Below, piece by piece: positions 1 through 10,300 of a DNA stretch of 64,000 bases. Within the stretch, counting starts at the first letter, position 1. Each line of letters starts with the position of its first letter. The stretch spans positions 45,150,333 through 45,214,332 of the forward strand of contig OX419756.1 in the NCBI GenBank assembly GCA_948567375.1. The letters are read 5' to 3'. A model generated the notes under the pieces. The model did no database searches and was not told the origin of the DNA. It saw nothing but the letters and a program-made list of their open reading frames with translations. Origin of the DNA: Lunularia cruciata. Taxonomy: Eukaryota > Streptophyta > Marchantiopsida > Lunulariales > Lunulariaceae. Position numbers and translations under genes: made by a program.

Positions 1-1480
1 TATGTGGAAGTAAAGGAGGACTACAACACTTTGGGCTTCGAGAAGTAGAGGCAATAGGAGATTGCCATGGATCTAGTACCTAGTAAACATCTTGTGACTC
101 CTAGGCCAAAGGCAAAGGCTACTAATAGGATGAGGAGGATCCTTATGGAGGAAGAAGAGGAGGACAATGAAAAAGAAGTCCAAGAAGAAGGCGGCATTGG
201 GCCACAATTAGATCCCACCCCAACAACCAACAAAAAATTGTTCACAAGTATTGTTACCTTGTCAAACAAGGACGTGGTTGGAGACCAAGGTGGAGAAGTA
301 CAATCTAACCCAACCCAAAAAATTCCAAAAATGAAAATTTTCCAAAGGAAGAAAAAACACCTGCCCTTGGAAGATATGACGGAGAAGTTGGATCTTCTAG
401 TCTTAAGAAGAGTATGTTAGAGGATTGGGGATGATGAAATCCTTTCTTATCTCACCTACAAGAGAAGTGGAACTATGGGAAGAAGTGGTCCTTTGTGCAC
501 AAGAGGTGCTCAAGGCAAAGGATGCAGCTCCTATCAGGACAAGGAAGGACATTAGGCCAAAAGTGGACTTCAAGGAGAAGACAACGAGCAAGACAAAGGA
601 TCATCCAATATGGGGGTACCAAACATGATAAAATTGGTATTTGAGCAGAGTGAACCTACCATCATTTTCAAGATCAAGAGGGAGGTGAGTGAACTTTTGA
701 CTTTGTTCAAAGTGGTAAGGGAGGAGAGTTCAACCAAGAAGGAGACCAAGTCTATTGTAGTAGTGCCAATTTCTCAAATAGTGGTATACAAAGTTGGCCA
801 AATGTTGATATTGACGGAGAAAGTCCTCTTTGCATATGAAAAGTGCCAGGAAAAGATCACCAACTATGTTACCCTCATTAACACTCTTGATCAAGTAGCA
901 CAAGAAGTGGAATTGGACAAAACAAAAGCGTGAGATGAACTGAAGGAAGTTTGTGCTCAACACTTGGAGATGGGTAAGCATAGCAATGACTTGGCACAAG
1001 GTGCTGCCAAGTTGAGGGAAGAAAGTGCAGCTCTAGAGAAAGAAGTTTGAGAAGAAAGGATTGAGGCAAAAGATGTCCAAGTTGAATGAAGAAGAAACAC
1101 ATCAACAAGCTCAGCTTGAGGAGAAGATGGGCAGAAAGTGCAGCTCTAGAGAAAATAGTTTGAGAAGAAAGGATGTTGAGGCAAAAGATGTCTGAGTTTG
1201 AATGAAGAAGAAACACGTCAACAAGCTTAGCTTGAGGAGAAGATGAAGGCCTAGGCGTAAGAAATTGATGCACTTAAGGGTTAAGTGGAAAGGGTAAAGG
1301 TGTCCCTTATAGTAGCTAAAATTTGGCATCAATAGTAGCTACAAGTGGCCAACATCTAGGTGAAGAAGCTTGCAGAAAGTACCAAGCAGAAGTAGGTTTG
1401 ACTTTGACTTTGACCAATTTTGTAGTAGTTGATTGTGAGAATGTAAATACTTGTAAAGTAAATGAAAAGTAGCAATTGTG
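1..1480 (+). pseudogene. Coiled-coil gag-like ORF, copy A1 (partial)
   Basis: Plus-strand open pieces (67-420, 425-628, 610-933, and on to about 1480) are Lys/Glu-rich with heptad-like runs (EESAALEKEV occurs twice, near 1027 and 1134, indicating an internal duplication of about 110 bp). ITNYVTLINTLDQVAQEVEL at about 860 matches the YTTLI segment of copies A3-A5. The HFYxGxNLL part would lie left of the window. It is followed by the LTR-like block at 1523, as in the other copies. Confidence 0.55.
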
Positions 1481-1522
1481 ATTGGTAGCGGTTGCACTGT
1501 CACTTCTTAATTGCACTTAGGA

Positions 1523-2430
1523 TAACATTAGTAGGTAGGAGTAGTAATAAGCGAGGTAGTTGTAATTAGAAGATTTCTAGCACACTTAGCTGCTGATCAT
1601 CTTCATCACAAGAGTTAGGACAAATTGTATATATGGGTTGTGAGCCAAAGGAGATTTGTCCACTTCTTTCAGAATTGAATTATTCAACTTAAAGATTTTT
1701 TCTTAGTCTTTGTGTTAGTGGATTTCACTTACATCTTTGGTTGTGTGCTTGGTAGAGTAGAGGTAAGAAATCTTGCAGTAGGAGTGGGTGTTTGAGTTGC
1801 TTAGGAAATTTGCATTGAATCAAGGAAGTTACCCTTAATATTCAGCAGGAATGAGTGTTTGAGTACATATTTAGTAAATTTGCACATTATCAAAGAAGTT
1901 ACCCTTGACATTTTGAACAAGCAAGTCAATGTGAGGAAGGATTCCAAGAACTATGGAGCATTGAAAGTACCACGGAATAGGAAGGTCAAGTATGCAATCA
2001 ATTATGGGTTTTTTTGGGATTGTCTTTCAGGATGGGATGAGCACAGTCAACAATGACATTAGGGAAAAAGATCCTTTGATCTGAAAACCGCCTTTGGGTT
2101 GAAAAACACCTGTTGGAAGGGACTAGCAATTGGGGCAAAAGATGCTCTTAAGGAGGAAAAGGCCTTCGGCATGAAGTGTACCACCACTTTCAAGGACTTG
2201 TTAATTAGATCTTTCATTGGAGTGGTTATTAATTTCTTTTTTCTGTAGGGTGCTATAGTGGATATCACTACCCGCATCTGGGAGTGGTTTTTGCCAAAGA
2301 GGTTAAACATGCAACAATAGACCACATGTGACACTTATTCTCATTTCTAGTCATTTTCAACCCGCACTATAATGGGAACAACCTGTTCTTACCATTTATA
2401 CCATTTGTATGTCATAACTTGGTTGCCACA
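1523..2430 (+). repeat. LTR-like block of coiled-coil family (copy 1)
   Basis: Landmarks in family order: ATATATGGGTTGTGAG near 1630, GGTAGAGTAGAGGTAAGAAAT near 1752, a tract ending TTTTTTCTGTAG at about 2248, an open block AIVDITTRIWEWFLPKRLN ending near 2311, CATTTTCAACCCGCAC, and the end CTTGGTTGCCACA at 2430. The start is approximate. Confidence 0.66.
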
Positions 2431-3955
2431 TGGAACTTAGGACTAAGAAACCTAGCCCCCAACACTCGGCAGATCAAACAAACTAGTGTTTAGATTCTAT
2501 ATCAACAACAGGCAAACGTCAAGAATTGATTACTCTGAAGATATTCTACTCTTCGTGTGACTATTCAAAGAACACCGTTTCTTATACCACCTCTAGTACA
2601 AAAATCGGATACACGCACACTGTTGCAATTTCTCAAGGACAGACAAGCCACCGCCTCTACTGCTGGAGGATAACTAGCACTGAGCTGCAAACACAGTCCT
2701 ACGACGTAGAGTAATACACGGAGCTTCAGCAACATCCATCTTCAAAGTCGTTACTCCATTGAATGTTGGCTTCCTTTGTGTCAATAGTCCTCACAGAGCA
2801 GACCATTAAAAACGTCAAACATCCAAAGTGGAAAAAGCGGGAACCCGAAAAAAGAACTTGTTTGGTAAAATCTCAATTTACAAAAGGTTTTGACTTTTGT
2901 AAATAGACATGAACTTCTTGCTTGCAAAATTCCATGCTGGTCACCTTCTTCTGACGCACTTGTGACGATCTCTCTAAAGATTTTGATACAGTGTGTAGCG
3001 AGAGCGACCTGCCTGTCCTGTCTGCTGGAGGTCGGGAAAAGAAGAAACAATCAAGCATCTCAGCGCTAGCAAGTCGACGTCTTACAAATGGAAAACATAT
3101 ACAATCAAACAACGAGCTCACGATAAGAAGGTAAGTTATGCTCATTCATTCATCGAGTGGCAAGTTAAATACAGATTGTCTTCCTGTCTACCGGTACGTA
3201 GTTCGTTTTCAAGCGAAAGGAACTCATGAAACGAATTTACGAGGGTAATACCGGAGTACTGGATTGCTGTCCTCTTTGGTTGTCCGTGATGTCCATTGCT
3301 TGTGCGATTGATCATAGTGTATGAGTCAGTATGACCCACACTTGGAAATTCGATGGCCACTGTCTGGTTTGTAAACCTCTGATATCTGTTTTGAAGAATC
3401 TATATGCGCCACCTGTATCCTTCACTTGTCGGACAAGTAAGATCCGTCACAGGACACAGTTGTCCCATGTATAACTAGCAAACGCTGAAGCATATTAAGC
3501 TACTGCTTAGTAACATCAATTTGGTTTCGTTTGCAAATATATATGAAGTGATAAATCATGATGCTTCGGTATAAAGATAGTGCATTAGATTAAACTCTCT
3601 GTCTATACATATAGTTGTCAGAACACCGTAAGATATTTGCTGCATGCACCTAAATTAACGGTAAGAAATCTAAAATCATCCTTATTGAGGAAAAGAGGGA
3701 AAGTACGAAGTTTAGCTACCTTGATATTTCCCATTGACGATGTCTTGGTTTCATTTAACTGTACATGGCAGAACAGAAATAGTTCTTAAACACAGAACAA
3801 TTAAGTTTGGAGTGGAAATTCTTGGGGCACATACGACGCACTGGAACTTTTACAAAAGATAAACAGTGGCTACCCGGAAGAACAACGGTTGGATGGTATT
3901 TTCGAATTTGGAACTGCAGGTAATCACGAGGGATGAATGCGACCGCATAGGATTA
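2431..3955. other. Upstream intergenic region, no recognised gene
   Basis: Short frames of 60-90 codons occur on both strands (for example 2873-3145 minus) but none resembles a known family. A strong donor-like GAAGGTAAGT lies at about 3128-3137 on the plus strand, so a non-coding upstream exon is possible. Nothing else stands out. Confidence 0.3.
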
Positions 3956-3959
3956 CAAG

Positions 3960-4050
3960 AAGGATGGGAAGACCCATCAAGCCGTATAAGGAAAATACAT
4001 AGACGGTGAAATGGGGCTAGGCCCTATTAGTAATATGTTTGAGATATTTG
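3960..4050 (-). repeat. Copy of short dispersed repeat (GGCAGATTTCTCA family)
   Basis: Reading the minus strand, the order of landmarks is the same as in the copies at 26286, 62163, 62889 and 63388: TTTCTCA-like start, CTAxGGGCCTAGCCCCATTT, then CGGCTTGATGGGTCTTCCCATCC. No protein is encoded. It is the copy nearest the transporter promoter. Confidence 0.6.
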
Positions 4051-4058
4051 CCCTCCAA

Positions 4059-4151
4059 AACCTAAGAGGGGTGACAAACCTCATGATAAACCTGAAAGGG
4101 GTGACAAACCTCATGTTAAATCTAAGAAGGGGTGACAAACCTCATGATAAT
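4059..4151 (+). repeat. 30-bp tandem repeat, 3 units
   Basis: Three imperfect copies of a unit of about 30 bp ending GGGTGACAAACCTCATG follow one another directly. The array leads straight into the hairpin at 4147-4182, which carries the related string GTGAGGGGTCATAAACC. Confidence 0.85.
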
Positions 4152-4182
4152 GTGGTTTGTGAGGGGTCATAAACCACATTAT
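4147..4182. repeat. Perfect 12-bp inverted repeat (hairpin)
   Basis: Arms ATAATGTGGTTT (4147-4158) and AAACCACATTAT (4171-4182) are exact reverse complements with a 12-nt loop. The hairpin sits at the end of the 30-bp tandem array, upstream of NPF. Confidence 0.9.
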
Positions 4183-4421
4183 GGTCGGTGAGTAGGGTTC
4201 GTTCACTTCACATTCCCACATGTTGGGAATTCGAAGAAAGAATACAGCTTAGAAAATTAATCAATTAGTATAGTTTACGTGAATGGATATACCTCGTGTT
4301 TTAGATCTTATACCGGCATATTGAGAGAAATGTAGTCATTCTCCAGAGTTCTGGAGTTGCCGGCAGGCAATTGCAAACCGTGTCGTTAAATCAGCTGGGG
4401 AATCCCGTCTGGAGATACCGT

Positions 4422-4468
4422 TGTCCAGACGCTTCAGTTGTTATTTGATACACTGAAGCGTCTGGACA
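4422..4468. repeat. Perfect 17-bp inverted repeat upstream of NPF
   Basis: Arms TGTCCAGACGCTTCAGT (4422-4438) and its exact complement (4452-4468) surround a 13-nt AT-rich loop. It lies about 1.0 kb upstream of the NPF start codon and could form a hairpin or cruciform. The CCAGAC core recurs in the palindrome at 8629-8667. Confidence 0.92.
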
Positions 4469-4879
4469 TCACGAACTCCACATTGTCTGTATTTATGTAT
4501 ATGTCTTATTCACGCATGTTCGAAGGGATATACACAATACGGTTATATCACTAACCAGCATCCTACTTCAGAGAGATATCTGGGAGTTTCGCCAGGCTGA
4601 GTCTACCCATGAGGACCTGGCAGGAAGTTGTTTGGAGCTCTGAGTTTACACATTCTTTTTTATGTAAACATTTACAAAGCTGTAGTTCATAAGCGCTGCT
4701 GAATCCTAACACAAGCGGGAGTACTATGTTGGTTGTAGAACCATAAAAAGCATGATATTCCAGATATCGACTTAAGGACTGCTTGAATTTGTTTCGCAAT
4801 TGCAAGCGAGCCCGTGTTTCATTGACGGCAAGGTTGCACCAGGATGCTGGACTTCCGTCGAGATCTGTGCAATCTTGAG

Positions 4880-5287
4880 TGCTGAGATTCAACGCTTCAC
4901 TTCCCGACCCACCACCATCACCACGTTCCCCGCCCGTCCCCACTGCGATCGAACTCCCTCTCCCATAGAAGAAGAGTATCCGCCGCAGCAAAGACAGCAG
5001 CTGCTCCCTCCTTTCCCCTCCCAGCCTGCGCCCCCACACTCGAAAAAAGACTCAAGAGAGGGGAACCAGAGGCGAGAGGCAGCCACCACGCACGGGACTT
5101 GTTTGTCGGTCTCACTTCTGCCACCACGCCCCATGCCGTCCTCGTCGCCAAATTCCGCACATCTACCAAACCTGTATCTTGCCTAACGGTGTGCAGACGA
5201 TACCGCGCTTGCAGCCAGTTCTGATCTGCTACCTTACACAGCTTGAAGAAAAGCTCGACTAGAGAACCTGATTAAGGATTGACAAAG
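4880..5287 (+). promoter_or_regulatory. GC/CT-rich leader or promoter-proximal region of NPF
   Basis: About 400 bp much richer in C and CT runs than the surrounding sequence, with open frames on both strands but no recognisable protein. Its place just upstream of the transporter and its pyrimidine bias fit a transcribed 5' leader. I cannot place a TATA box or start site with confidence. Confidence 0.35.
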
Positions 5288-5505
5288 GTACGGTCGACCG
5301 AGTTGATTGGGTTATAGGTCTGTAGACCTCTTCACTTGAAAAGCGCTAAAACTCAGAGATATAGCGCTCATGTATTCATTTCCTGATCACGCTTGCTTTG
5401 AACCTAAATTTGGTTGTGGTCAACCTCCGTGCGCCGGCACCCCTACATGTGGAACTAATCCTTAGTTGATTTCAAACATTGGAATGGGTCTTTGATGTCC
5501 TACAG
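5288..5505 (+). other. Possible 5' UTR intron of the NPF gene
   Basis: AAAG|GTACGG at 5288 is a good donor and TCCTACAG ending at 5505 a good acceptor, immediately before the ATG at 5506. An intron here would place the start codon first in its exon. No transcript is available, so the leader could instead run unspliced. Two upstream ATGs at 5483 and 5495 are out of frame with the protein; this intron would remove both. Confidence 0.4.
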
Positions 5506-8142
5506 ATGAATGTGTCAGATAGCTGCAGCGTTGCGGTTACTATGAAGAATGAAGAACTGGATTCGTTGCTTACCAGAGATGGTACCCTGGATTACAAGGG
5601 CCAGCCAGCAGAAAAGTCAAAGACTGGGACGATGAGTGTGTCGCCATACATTTTTGGTAAATGACAATGACTGAATCACTGTCACAGTAGTAGCCGCTGA
5701 TACATTAAAGTCTTTAATTCTTTGATGAACTGCCCACGGAAGAACGCAGTTTTACCTAGTGGAGTGCACAAATGACGAAAATATGTGGATACCCTCCATT
5801 GATCAATATTTAGATGGATCTGTGCAGTGGCGGAGTTTGCTGAGAGAACAGCGGGCTTTGGAGTGGCAATAAACATCATTACTTATTTAGTTAAACAGAA
5901 GCATTTCCATCTAGCAGATGCCGCCAACATGACGACCAACTTCATTGGCACAAGTTTTCTGCTCACCCTCTTGGGAGGATTTCTGGCAGACACGTATTTG
6001 GGCCGCTTCTGGACTATCTTGGTCTTTCAATTCGTCCAACTGATGGTAATGATAGAAGATTAATCCATCAGGCATTTCACCTTTCATTTCTTTTCCTTAC
6101 GGTTCATCAACTTGGTCTCTGAAAACAAATCTTCTGAATTGTTCCATACCTACCAAATAATAGAAAATAAGGTTTCTAGGTGACGATCAAGTTCGGATCG
6201 GGTCTAGGACAGCACATCCCGTAAAGCTGAAGGATCTTATTCTAACTAACTACGATCAGTGGTATTCATTGTGCAGGGTCTGTTTGTTATGATCATCAAC
6301 TCTTCCTTGAACCAGTTCAAATGCTTCGATACTCTGCAGGCCAAGTGCAAGCCAGCACACGGAGCGGATGTCACCCTCATATACCTCGGCCTTTACCTCG
6401 TGGCATTAGGAACTGGTGGAATCAAATCAAGTGTATCATCATTTGGTGCAGACCAGTTTGAGAAAGAGGACCCCAAAGAAGCCCGGCAGATGCCCCATTA
6501 CTTTAACTACTTCTATTTGTCGGTGATGCTGGGGGCTCTGTTAGCAGGATCTTTTATTGTCTATATTCAGGACCGAAGCTGGTCTTGGGGTTTCGGCGCA
6601 CTTGCGATTATTATGTGTGTGTCGATAGTAACATTCTGCATCGCCAGGCGAAGCTATAGATACAAAATTCCGCAAGGTAGTCCACTCACTGCATTGAGCA
6701 AGGTGTTTGTGGCGGCAGTGAGGAACCGTAATCTGCCACGACCAATAGACATCCGTGGCTTTTGCAACGAGGAGAGAAAGGGTGCCTTGCTCAAAGTTGC
6801 CCAGACCAAAAACATGAGGTATGTGGCATGATCAATTGCAATTGATTCCAACGTTAAGATCTAGATATATGGATAATAAATGGAAAAGCCATACCAAAAG
6901 CAAACGATTCAAAGATACTAGTACTCGGGGAGATCACAAAGTTAGGTTGCAGCATGAGCAGGACTAGGAAATACCTGCCTCGAGCTATTCCTCCAGCGCT
7001 GTTAGTTTTCATGTAGTAGATATCGGTCAGATCCTTCTCCAAAATACTGCAGAAACCAGTGCAATTAAATCTCGATACGCAGCATTGCTTATATGTGCAC
7101 GTATGTTCCGTCTTAACTTCCCGTACTAGTTGAGACAGAAGAAAAGCCGAAAGTCACTCATACTTTTGGCTCCTGAATACGAGTAAATTACAGATGGGTG
7201 GACAAAGCTGCAATCATGACTGATAAAACGAGCTCGACCATCGACAGAACGCGTAGGATCGCCACAATTACTGAAGTAGAAGACTTCAAAATGGTGATGC
7301 GTCTGCTACCTATCCTGGCAACCACATGGTTTTTCTGGACTGTTCAGGCGCAATTCCACACATTTACCATCACGCAGGCTTCAACAATGAACAGGTCACT
7401 GGGGCCAAATTTCACAGTTCCTCCGGCGTCTGTGGGCGTGCTCCAAACTGTCACTATTCTCCTCGGGATAGCAGTTTACGATCGAGTATTCTTACCGATC
7501 GCTAGGCGCTTCACTGGAAATCCGAGAGGTATCACCACTCTACAGCGAATTGGACTGGCACTCGTTACGCCCATCTTTACAATGACATGTGCTGCCTTGG
7601 TCGAACGGAGAAGACTTCAAGAGGTCCATCACTTGAACTGGGAGCTGAGGGCTCTTGAACCAATGAAAAGTTTCTCAATGTTCTGGATAGCCCCACAGTT
7701 TTTGATTATGGGGATTGGAGAGGCTTTTATGTTACCCGGTCAACTGGATTTTTTCTACAGTGAATCACCTGAAAACATGCAGTCCATGGGCTCATCACTG
7801 TATTTGTGTACTATAGCCATAGGTAATTTTGCTAGCAGTGCAATGGTATCAGCTGTGAACTCCGTCTCTTCTTCTTCTGCTCAGGGACCCTGGATTCCGG
7901 ACAATGTGAATGTTGCTCGTTTAGACAGCTACTACTGGCTGTTGGCAGTAATTAGTGCAATTAATCTAATTCTCTTCCTCATAGTTTCAAAATTCCACAT
8001 CTATAAAACAACTTATATCTATTCCTCCCCCACCATAGGTGCACTAGACGAAGGACAGGATATCGATCAGCCGTCAAAGGTTTACACCTCAACTTCTCGT
8101 AGAGAAGATCGTGTTTCCTCTTCGGGAACAGGAGATGCCTGA
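5506..8142 (+). CDS. NPF (NRT1/PTR family) proton-coupled transporter, 4 coding exons, 619 aa
   Basis: Seen: exons 5506-5656, 5828-6045, 6277-6818 and 7194-8142 have GT..AG introns with phases 1, 0 and 2, and join to 620 codons including the stop. The spliced protein has the ExxER proton-coupling motif (E53, E56, R57), a GTGGIK segment with K173, the LGRFWT segment with T113, a second-half WTVQAQ segment and GIGE (E480) before GQLDFF. These match the two six-helix halves of plasma-membrane or vacuolar NPF carriers, and the length is normal for the family. Known: members move nitrate, peptides, hormones or specialised metabolites with protons. The residue matching the nitrate-binding His356 of Arabidopsis NRT1.1 is Q355, so nitrate need not be the substrate. 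Subfamily is uncertain; NPF4/NPF6-like wording occurs in the first half. The start ATG at 5506 directly follows CCTACAG, so it is probably the first base of an exon. There are no internal stops; the gene looks intact. Confidence 0.93.
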
Positions 8143-8156
8143 CCGACGGTATTAGA

Positions 8157-8222
8157 AGGACGGATGGGTATGACCATCAAGAACCCGTATTGCACGGGGA
8201 AATTTAGACCTAGGGTACCGAG
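8157..8222 (-). repeat. Possible diverged copy of the short dispersed repeat
   Basis: On the minus strand a GGGTTCTTGATGGTCATACCCATCC-like stretch resembles the CGGCTTGATGGGGTCTTCCCATCC segment of the repeat at 62163 and 3960. It starts 14 bp after the NPF stop codon, so it may lie in the 3' UTR. The match is short and imperfect. Confidence 0.3.
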
Positions 8223-8628
8223 GACACGCAACCCATCCATTGTTCGATCATCTGTACCTATATCTCGCTAACCACACGCGGATATCACCTCTTGTTTATC
8301 CCGGTTGATATAAAACTCTTCAGAAATCTTCAGCGTATACCGTCCAAATCTCGTAAAGTCTGCATCGTCTCCAGTTCCATTTGCTCTAAGTTTGGCACCC
8401 TGCAGCTGGACTCGCTGTTTAATGTAATATGTATCGTGAGGAAATCCAATCATGATCCATTTCGCTTGAAAGAAGTTACTGATGCACAAACGGAGCCGGC
8501 TAGAAATCCTTGACAATGATGTTCTATGAATATATCAGGAATGCCATCCGGATTGATGCCTGAGAAAGAGTCTTGCCACTGAAATTTTTGGTCGAAGTTT
8601 ACACGTAATACGCGGACTGCGGACTGCG

Positions 8629-8667
8629 TACATCCAGACTTTCTCCGACGGAGAAAGTCTGGATGTA
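8629..8667. repeat. Perfect 39-bp palindrome downstream of NPF
   Basis: Two 19-nt arms (8629-8647 and 8649-8667) are exact complements separated by a single A at 8648. The arm begins TACATCCAGAC. It lies about 490 bp after the NPF stop. A structure this perfect and almost loopless must be young, or kept so by selection or gene conversion. Confidence 0.93.
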
Positions 8668-8669
8668 TA

Positions 8670-9540
8670 GAAATTTTCACCTTTAAAATGTTTCGGTGCT
8701 TGTCTGATATTAATCTTGTATTTCATATCTGTTGTAAGTCTCCTCTTAGCGAGTTAAAGTTTTCCGAAGCACATTCATGCCTTGCCCACAATTGACCAAG
8801 CCCTCCTCGAGTTTAAGATTATCTTTGTACGGGGAAAAACGTTCAGTTCAGTTCTAGTGTTTATGTTCCAGGGAGTCACAAACCTTCTTCAGAATTTGTT
8901 AATATAAACATGGGAAATTGAATAGTATTAGAATCACGAAGTTCTACTTCGTCCTCCTCGACCTCGGGACCAGTTGTGCACAGGAACTTTATAGGCATAA
9001 TATATATTGACACCATCTTAAAATCTGTTCTCATGTCATCACAAAAACAAATGCATGTGCACCAGATTATATATGAGCCCTGTGAAGCTCATAAACTGTG
9101 ACTTTCTCAACAAATAATAGTTAAAAAGTGCGCATCCGATAAAAATGACATACATTCTACATGATTTTCGTGCACGAATAGCCCTAGAATCCATGGGTAG
9201 ATAAAGATTGATAACGTGGATAGCCCTCTTTTTGTCTGAAACTCCGATTTTTCAAGCTTTTGAACTTTGATTTGGAGCTTAAAAGAGTTTTAGTTGTACA
9301 TGGATATTTTCATGGTCAGTGTTGGATGGTCTGAATTGACAAGAATTGAGAGAGTGGGAATGGAGAGAAAGAGCCTCGCCGGAGAAAGGCTCGATGTGAT
9401 GAACTGATGGTATAAAGTGAAAATGTAGGACTGATGATATAAAATGAGAATGTCCTATATATTATACTAATCAAATCAAAGGGCGTGAGTGGGGCTCTTT
9501 TTTAACCCTTTATAGCCGCCTCATCTCTAACCCTAGTTAG
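8670..9540. other. Intergenic region, nothing recognised
   Basis: No frame of significant length resembles a protein. The 9390-9440 stretch contains two short direct repeats of a GATATAAA(A/G)TGA type. This is the boundary between the gene island and the copia remnant. Confidence 0.3.
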
Positions 9541-9957
9541 CGAGAAAGAGTAAGTACTCATACTAACATTCCTATTATTTCTTGAAAATTGTTCTACAAT
9601 TGATGCAAATCTGCACATCAATTACAAAACACAAAGAACACTAAAAGATACTCAAAGCACATTTGCATACTTCCTTTTATTCTTATTGTAGATCTAGTTT
9701 CATGAAATGAGGAATGGATTACTTGTAGGCTAGTATGCTCATTCTAACTAACTAAATACTTGGACGTGATGCTTGGCCTTGCCGTGCCTCTTACTCTCAT
9801 TACCTTGCTGTTAAAGCTTTACTGAGTACACCGTTAGCATCTTGATGGAATGGAACTTTTCTAATTGAAAGGTAAGACCTATATATAAGCGTTGGGTGCT
9901 CTAATACTAACTAGCTCTGAGATTGGGTGTTATGTGCAAACCCTAAATTCTACACTA
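9541..9957 (-). repeat. Probable LTR remnant of the minus-strand copia element
   Basis: On the minus strand the sequence begins TGTAGAATTTAGGGTTTGCA just after the copia RNase H end and carries a TATA-like CTTATATATAGG about 70 bp in. That is the layout of a 3' LTR. The far boundary is not clear and no partner LTR was found at 12.6 kb. Confidence 0.4.
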
Positions 9958-9964
9958 TATAGTA

Positions 9965-10300
9965 CTATCTATACAAACCTCAACTACAAAATGCCACATA
10001 TACCACAATCTGAAATATAATTTCAATAATCCCACCCATTGAATAAATGGTAATAATCCAATTAAACTTCTAAATCTACAAAATTTATCTCTTGGTAAAA
10101 TTATTAAAATATCTGCAATCTAATTAATAATACTAGCTATACAACATCAACTACCACATGCCACAGGTAATACCTTCTGAAATATAATTTTTAATACTCC
10201 CATTCATTGAATAAATAGTAGTACTCCAGTTAAACTTCCAAATCTACAAAATTTATCTCTTTGTAAAATTTAAACATATCTATAATCTAATTATCGGTGT
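9965..10300 (-). repeat. Tandem duplication of a copia 3' end (2 x ~165 bp)
   Basis: Two adjacent copies (about 9965-10130 and 10135-10300) share CTACAAAATTTATCTCTT and neighbouring blocks. On the minus strand each encodes the end of copia RNase H; one reads ADILxxxxRDKFCRFRSLIGL. Only one copy can be the original end, so this is a local duplication. Confidence 0.7.

Noticed and set aside
4800..5186. 128-codon plus-strand frame before NPF (and minus-strand frame 4563-5039)
   Set aside because: Pro/Ser/Arg-rich, starts at a non-ATG codon, no known family; better read as a CT-rich leader or promoter.
6259..6276. Extension of NPF exon 3 upstream of 6277
   Set aside because: Bases before 6277 form the intron end (GTGCAG); the exon 2 donor at 6046 joins in phase 0 to GGTCTG at 6277.
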